DNA of 18,120 bases, taken from assembly GCA_964501315.1 (NCBI GenBank), contig CAZCSO010000024.1, positions 1-18,120 on the forward strand. Reading direction: 5' to 3'. Shown here one piece after another: positions 14,047 to 18,120 of the stretch. Both the position numbers and the translations under genes were made by a program. The first letter of the stretch is position 1. Every line of letters begins with the position of its first letter. The notes beneath the pieces are model-generated. The model had not been told where the DNA came from. It worked only from the letters and a program-made list of their open reading frames with translations, and did not search any database. This DNA is from UBA5603 sp964501315 (GTDB lineage: Bacteria > Bacillota_I > Bacilli_A > Izemoplasmatales > Hujiaoplasmataceae).

Positions 14047-14571
14047 TTAAGATGATTTTCTTTTTATACAATTGATGATAAAAGAAATTCCATTGAAGAG
14101 AGCTGGAAAAACAAACAAGAATTGAATTGACCAAGAAAATAACAATAATTTTCTCTTTGTGATTCTCGCATTATACAAAACTCCTTCTAGGAGATGTTGT
14201 TGATAATCATCATGATTGGGATTAGAGTTAGCATTCATCAAACTAAAAAGTTGCTTATCAACGTAACTTAGTTTTGCTAAGTCTTTGACGTTAAAGAGAT
14301 TCATCCCTTTGGAAAACGGTATTTTCTTTTTGTCAGGACTCTTCTTGTTGTCTTTATACGGCAAAAACGATAAAATGATGGCTCCTAATGCAGCAAAAAT
14401 AGGTAAGCCATAAAGAAAGTTTGGCCACGAATAAAACTGTGATCCAAACAAATCATAAAGCAAAACCAATATAGCCGCAATAAAGGTGAGTAATATTGAG
14501 TTTTTTGCTTCGGCGAACTTCTCAATCTCCATAACTTTTTGATACAGATTCTCTAATCGATCTTCTAACAT
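14047..14571 (-). CDS. Small three-helix membrane protein, Pycsar-effector-like (DUF5706-like)
   Basis: This 174-residue protein has an N-terminal amphipathic helix ending IEKFAEAKNS, TM1 at about 25-43, TM2 at about 51-71, a polar Lys-rich loop (72-140) containing FNVKDLAKLSYVDKQLFSL and YNARITKRK, and TM3 at about 142-167. This layout resembles the Pycsar effector/DUF5706 family: helix, two TMs, a cytosolic loop with an FxDI/LS element, an Arg/Lys-K pair, then a last TM. Members of that family disrupt the membrane when a cyclase makes cCMP or cUMP. The match is by eye and no nucleotide cyclase is adjacent, so the role is tentative; a generic SLATT-like or unrelated membrane protein is possible. 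The ATG has GGAGG 4 nt upstream. It is followed closely by the ADP-ribosylglycohydrolase gene. Confidence 0.55.
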   Translation of the reverse strand: MLEDRLENLYQKVMEIEKFAEAKNSILLTFIAAILVLLYDLFGSQFYSWPNFLYGLPIFAALGAIILSFLPYKDNKKSPDKKKIPFSKGMNLFNVKDLAKLSYVDKQLFSLMNANSNPNHDDYQQHLLEGVLYNARITKRKLLLFSWSIQFLFVFPALFNGISFIINCIKRKSS

Positions 14572-14626
14572 AGTACCTCCTATATGACACTATAATAAAT
14601 ATAGTAATACCCTAATTATAAAAAGA

Positions 14627-14655
14627 ATTATATTGTTTGCTACTCATTAACACAA
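14627..14655 (-). promoter_or_regulatory. Promoter of the DUF5706-like / ADP-ribosylglycohydrolase operon
   Basis: On the minus strand TTGTGT (14655-14650), a 17-nt spacer and a perfect TATAAT (14632-14627). A second TATAAT-like box lies 14 nt downstream. The leader holds an inverted repeat, ACTATA (14589-14594) / TATAGT (14600-14605), which could form a small hairpin just before the ribosome site. Confidence 0.5.
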
Positions 14656-14756
14656 TCCAAATTGAAAAAAACTATTAAATTAGTAAAATAGAATTAAACA
14701 TTCGTCGAACAAATAAAATATAATCTATCTAATCTGCACGCAAATATAAATTTCAT

Positions 14757-15479
14757 CTATTTCTTTCTAAACTTACAGTCAGGATACCCACTGCAACCAT
14801 AGAAACTACCATATTGTCCTTTTCTCAAAACCAAAGGTTTACCACATCTTGGGCATATATTATTATCGATGTTATTCTTCATTTGATTGATTTCTTTTAT
14901 GTGCTCACGATTGCTAATTTGAGGATTAATTTTAAACTGTAGCAATTTTTGGTAGATTTGATTCATTTCCTCAACAGAAAAGATAATCGCACTTTGTTTC
15001 TTGATTTTTCTTCTTACATCACCAGTATAACCTACATGAGTCACTGTCTCTGTCATTAGTTGTGCTTTAGGGAAGACAATTAATGAGAAGAAACAATCAT
15101 TTCTACCAATCAATTTACTCAATGCATAAATGTGAGTCTTATTCTGCATAATCGGGTTATAAAACTTGTTTTTCGTTTTTCCATAATTAAATACTTGAGT
15201 CCATTCTTTTTGTTCTTCTTGGCCATAAATTCTTCCAGCATAATTCTTTGTTTCAATGACAAAAATCCCACTTTGATTAATGAGAACATGATCTATTTGA
15301 CTTGATTTACCTTCATTCACAATCATCAGATTATTTATGACATATTTCTTATTAGGTTTATTTCGACCTAATACGATTTTTACTTGGAATTCACCCAGTA
15401 TTCCTTTCCCTATAGGCGTTTTAAAAAAGGATACAAAAACTACTACTGCGATTGCAATACCAATGGCTAAATAAGGCAT
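14757..15479 (-). CDS. NERD-domain nuclease-like protein with topoisomerase-type zinc ribbon
   Basis: This 240-residue protein starts with one transmembrane helix (about 3-19). A NERD (nuclease-related) domain follows: GILGEFQVKIVL (E30), SSQIDHVLINQSGIFVIETKNYAG with D63 and E76-x-K78 as the PD-(D/E)xK-like triad, and the YNPIMQN segment. The C-terminus is a C4 zinc ribbon of the topoisomerase type: C209-x2-C212, then YGCSGYPDCKF with C229 and C235. NERD proteins are thought to process DNA or RNA, and the combination with a Topo zinc ribbon is common in Bacillota. The function is not established. The membrane helix would place the nuclease-like domain at the inner face. The ATG has AAGGGGA upstream. 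It appears to be a single gene, with no clear terminator seen behind it. Confidence 0.82.
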   Translation of the reverse strand: MPYLAIGIAIAVVVFVSFFKTPIGKGILGEFQVKIVLGRNKPNKKYVINNLMIVNEGKSSQIDHVLINQSGIFVIETKNYAGRIYGQEEQKEWTQVFNYGKTKNKFYNPIMQNKTHIYALSKLIGRNDCFFSLIVFPKAQLMTETVTHVGYTGDVRRKIKKQSAIIFSVEEMNQIYQKLLQFKINPQISNREHIKEINQMKNNIDNNICPRCGKPLVLRKGQYGSFYGCSGYPDCKFRKK

Positions 15480-15648
15480 TATATCCCCTTTCCATAACCA
15501 AATTTCTTTATATAGTAAATAAAATATGAATAATAAAATTACATCATTTAAAGAGTATCATTAATATCAATATATATCAACATTCAAGTGAAATTTAGTA
15601 TTCATTTATCTTTATGAATGCAAAAATATGGTAATGTTAAAAATCCAT

Positions 15649-15684
15649 CATAAAAGACGACCCTATAGGCTAGAGTCGTCTATC
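15649..15684 (-). terminator. Rho-independent terminator of the large acidic protein gene
   Basis: AGACGAC (15655-15661) pairs with GTCGTCT (15675-15681) around a 13-nt loop that can itself pair through CTA/TAG. On the minus strand the stem runs into TTTT. It lies about 12 nt after the stop codon of the large gene. Confidence 0.65.
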
Positions 15685-15693
15685 TTGTATCTG

Positions 15694-18120
15694 CTACACT
15701 GTGGTCAAAATATTAGCCTGATCATCAAAGTTCAAGACGATGGATTCAAAATTTACCCAAATCGTTTCTGTGAAAATTGCATCCCAAGCTTGTTCATAAA
15801 GCAAATCAAGTTCGTCGTAATTTTCCGAATCGATTACTACATAATAATCATTATACAGACTATTTAACATATTTTCATAACTGGATCTCATGACAGAAAG
15901 AATCTCCAAATCCATTTCATCAAGATACTGGTAATACTCAAAGATTGTCGTATAAGGAGAATAATTATCAAGTAATCTAGCTTCGAATTCTGCGGTGAAA
16001 CTTGGAATTAGTTCAATCCCATCAGGATAAATGAAGGTCCAATCACTAAGGTAGGTATTGAGTAAGTTCAAATACGTTGTATCAATTGCTGAAAAATCTA
16101 AATAGGAATAACTCAAATAGGCTAGTGTAGCAGTTCCTTCATGATAGTATTGGATGATGTCTTCCACAAACATCGAGTTCATCATGTCGGTTCGATAACT
16201 TAAGTAATAATAATCCAAATCATCCAAGGGCTGAACCGTCAAATCAACAAAACCGACTCCTTGGTTATAAAAGCCATCAAATTTATCTAGATACATTTCC
16301 TTTGCCGTATACAACGCTTCAAATTCGCTTGAAACGATAAAACTTAATTCGAGTTGATCGAGCGTATCATTGACCAGTTGAGCTAGTCCGGTTTCATCAC
16401 CTTCAAGTAATGCTTGAATTGAAAGATTAAATGCATTAAAAATCGCAAGTAAGTCAGTTTGAGATTCTACAGTTGCCACTGTCGATAAATAAAGGTAATT
16501 CTCTTCAATGATTTCTAATGCTTCATTCTTCGATACAACCCACGGATCATACGGAATCTTCGTGGTATTTTCGATAAAAGCATCACATAAGTCAAGGTAA
16601 TCCGTAACCTCAAGCAATTGGTTTAACCATGACACTAGTAAATCGTACTCCGCTTGTAATGCAAGATAATCATCACTGGAGATTAAATCGATTAATCCAT
16701 TCTTGGCAGAATCAATTGTGGCTAATTGGTCTCCTTTTAGTTCGTTGATGATGTACAAATTGGCCAGTTGTTTTAGCTCGATGGCATCCAACACCCATTG
16801 ATACGGGTCAGTTTGCGTATAAAGGTCGGTAGCGATGGTGTTAATGTAGGCAGTGTAATCATCGATGTTGATTACTAGGTAGCTATAGATGTATGTCATA
16901 TTCATGACTAAATCATCGGTAAGGAGATACAGATACCCATTATTATTTGAGTTTGTAAATGAAAAACTGGTTATTGATTGAATCGCATCCGCATAGGTTG
17001 AATCAATCAGTTCAACCGTGGATTGAGCGTTAAGGGTCGTAACCCAACCCTCTATAAGCTCCATGAACGCTTGATACTCCTCAAGCGAAGCGAACAATTC
17101 GTATAAACTACTGAAATACAGTAATTCATTTGATCTCTCAACTTTATAAAAAGAGAGGAACACTTTGTATATGTCTTGATAATAGACTGCTTGAATGTCA
17201 CTGATAAAATCATGATAGTACCCTTGTCCAAGGTCGTCATATATATCGGCTGATGAAAAATTCATGATGATATCTGCGTAGTTATTAAAGATCACCGTCA
17301 TTTGATCGATGGATGATTGTGTGGCCAGTGTTGTATAGTAACTCAGTGCATCATTCATAGACGTAATCAGGTCATCAATGTATATTTGATCTGTATCGAT
17401 ATCAAACTCATAATTCACAATACTGGGTAAATCATTGAGGTAGAAATAAGCTAAATCCAGGGTGTTATCCAATGAAGCAAGCAAAGTTTGTTTCTCCAAT
17501 ACCAACGACTCAAAAGCCGTCAATGACTCTGGATATACATAGTCGATATCGCCCATGGTTCTCTGATAATCAACCGCAAAATTGAATTGATTTGTGATGA
17601 TCTGTTTTAGATCATCAACCGGTAGAACCATGGTTAGCTCATCGAATTCGATAAATTCATAAACTACCGTTAGATTAAACGATAAAACTCCATATTCCGC
17701 TGTCGTAAACGAACCCATGGCTGAATACGATAACGTATGAGTTAGTAAATTGAGTACACAGTTTTCGTTCATATAGTCAAATGTTGATTGTACATCAACT
17801 CCATACGATAGCAACATGTCATAAAACGGAGCGATGAAATCGTTCATGCTGCCTTGATAATCGTAGAGTAGCGTTCCGCTTCCCATCGTAAATAATTCAG
17901 GGTCCAAATTACCGAGGTAATGATCAAAGGCTTCCACAAGATACGCCTTATTAATGGATAGATGATTCACTCTGTTTTTTATGATTACGTATTGATTCAA
18001 CTCTGAATCAAATTGCGTATATTTTTGTTCTGAAAGCGTGGGTGCGCTCATAAAAGGAATGTTGATGGATGTTTGATTTTCAAGATACGTATAAGGTTCT
18101 AATGCCGTCACATTTTGATA
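15694..18120 (-). CDS. Large acidic, Tyr/Leu/Asp-rich helical protein of unknown function, C-terminal part
   Basis: The frame is open to the window edge: codons before the GTG at 18111 are also sense (Tyr-Gln-Asn), so this is a 5'-truncated gene with 808 residues visible. I do not recognise the family. The protein is strongly acidic: about 20 Lys plus Arg in the visible part against far more than 100 Asp plus Glu, with high Tyr and Leu and only two Cys. It looks like tandem divergent helical bundles, with recurring stretches such as LEIIEENYLYLSTVATVESQ, DALSYYTTLATQSSIDQM and VTTLNAQSTVELIDSTYADA roughly 100 or more residues apart, reminiscent of FIVAR-like surface repeats. No transmembrane anchor or LPxTG is seen at the C-terminus. 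Composition suggests an extracellular or surface-associated product, but the N-terminal signal region lies outside the window. Confidence 0.7.
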   Translation of the reverse strand, partial: YQNVTALEPYTYLENQTSINIPFMSAPTLSEQKYTQFDSELNQYVIIKNRVNHLSINKAYLVEAFDHYLGNLDPELFTMGSGTLLYDYQGSMNDFIAPFYDMLLSYGVDVQSTFDYMNENCVLNLLTHTLSYSAMGSFTTAEYGVLSFNLTVVYEFIEFDELTMVLPVDDLKQIITNQFNFAVDYQRTMGDIDYVYPESLTAFESLVLEKQTLLASLDNTLDLAYFYLNDLPSIVNYEFDIDTDQIYIDDLITSMNDALSYYTTLATQSSIDQMTVIFNNYADIIMNFSSADIYDDLGQGYYHDFISDIQAVYYQDIYKVFLSFYKVERSNELLYFSSLYELFASLEEYQAFMELIEGWVTTLNAQSTVELIDSTYADAIQSITSFSFTNSNNNGYLYLLTDDLVMNMTYIYSYLVINIDDYTAYINTIATDLYTQTDPYQWVLDAIELKQLANLYIINELKGDQLATIDSAKNGLIDLISSDDYLALQAEYDLLVSWLNQLLEVTDYLDLCDAFIENTTKIPYDPWVVSKNEALEIIEENYLYLSTVATVESQTDLLAIFNAFNLSIQALLEGDETGLAQLVNDTLDQLELSFIVSSEFEALYTAKEMYLDKFDGFYNQGVGFVDLTVQPLDDLDYYYLSYRTDMMNSMFVEDIIQYYHEGTATLAYLSYSYLDFSAIDTTYLNLLNTYLSDWTFIYPDGIELIPSFTAEFEARLLDNYSPYTTIFEYYQYLDEMDLEILSVMRSSYENMLNSLYNDYYVVIDSENYDELDLLYEQAWDAIFTETIWVNFESIVLNFDDQANILTTV

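Noticed and set aside
15628..15867. 79-codon plus-strand reading frame over the terminator and 3' end of the large acidic gene
   Set aside because: It runs through a terminator stem and antisense to a long continuous frame; no ribosome site or protein-like pattern.
1..18120. Mycoplasma-type genetic code (UGA = Trp)
   Set aside because: At least three genes end in TGA at sensible positions with ATGA overlaps or family-typical C-termini, and Trp is encoded by TGG.
1..18120. CRISPR arrays, tRNA/rRNA genes, insertion sequences or an integrase
   Set aside because: No spaced direct repeats, no cloverleaf or rRNA-like segments, no transposase or integrase frame and no matching terminal repeats were seen.

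Overview
The window looks like chromosomal DNA of a low-GC, AT-rich bacterium of the Bacillota/Mollicutes side of the tree. Several genes end in TGA (the ATPase at 8-1561, phnC, the first phnE), so UGA is a stop and the code is the standard bacterial one. That argues against Mycoplasma/Spiroplasma and fits Acholeplasma/Izemoplasma-like or other deep Bacillota lineages. Signals are clean throughout: sigma-A type promoters, strong Shine-Dalgarno sites and compact rho-independent terminators. The two binding proteins are lipoproteins, and the one large surface-type protein has no LPxTG anchor in the part visible. The taxonomic placement is inference.

Region 1 (1-2935, minus strand): a BMP-family nucleoside-type ABC importer. 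The substrate-binding lipoprotein comes first, with its own promoter and terminator. The double-NBD ATPase follows, with a separate extended -10 promoter immediately after that terminator. A permease gene probably begins at the very edge of the window, overlapping the ATPase stop.

Region 2 (2936-6620, minus strand): a complete phnD-phnC-phnE-phnE importer operon of the phosphonate/phosphite (or p37-like) class. It is driven by a perfect consensus promoter with nested palindromes and closed by a terminator. No catabolic C-P lyase or phosphonatase gene is present here.

Region 3 (6600-8520, minus strand): a CrtI/CrtISO/RetSat-like FAD oxidoreductase with an odd Cys-rich C-terminal tail. A 22-bp perfect palindrome lies in its promoter.

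Region 4 (8560-15690): an accessory-looking set of single genes or small operons. In order these are a PUA/EVE-like + DUF3883 nuclease (likely modification-dependent restriction), a membrane-anchored GNAT acetyltransferase, a CASTOR/POLLUX-like cation channel with cytosolic regulatory domains, an ADP-ribosylglycohydrolase downstream of a small three-helix membrane protein resembling Pycsar effectors (DUF5706-like), and a NERD nuclease-like protein with a topoisomerase-type zinc ribbon. Several of these families recur in bacterial defence islands. No complete known defence system (cyclase plus effector, for example) can be shown here.

Region 5 (15650-18120, minus strand): the C-terminal ~808 residues of a very large, strongly acidic, Tyr/Leu/Asp-rich helical protein that runs out of the window. 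It is probably surface-exposed, and its family was not recognised.
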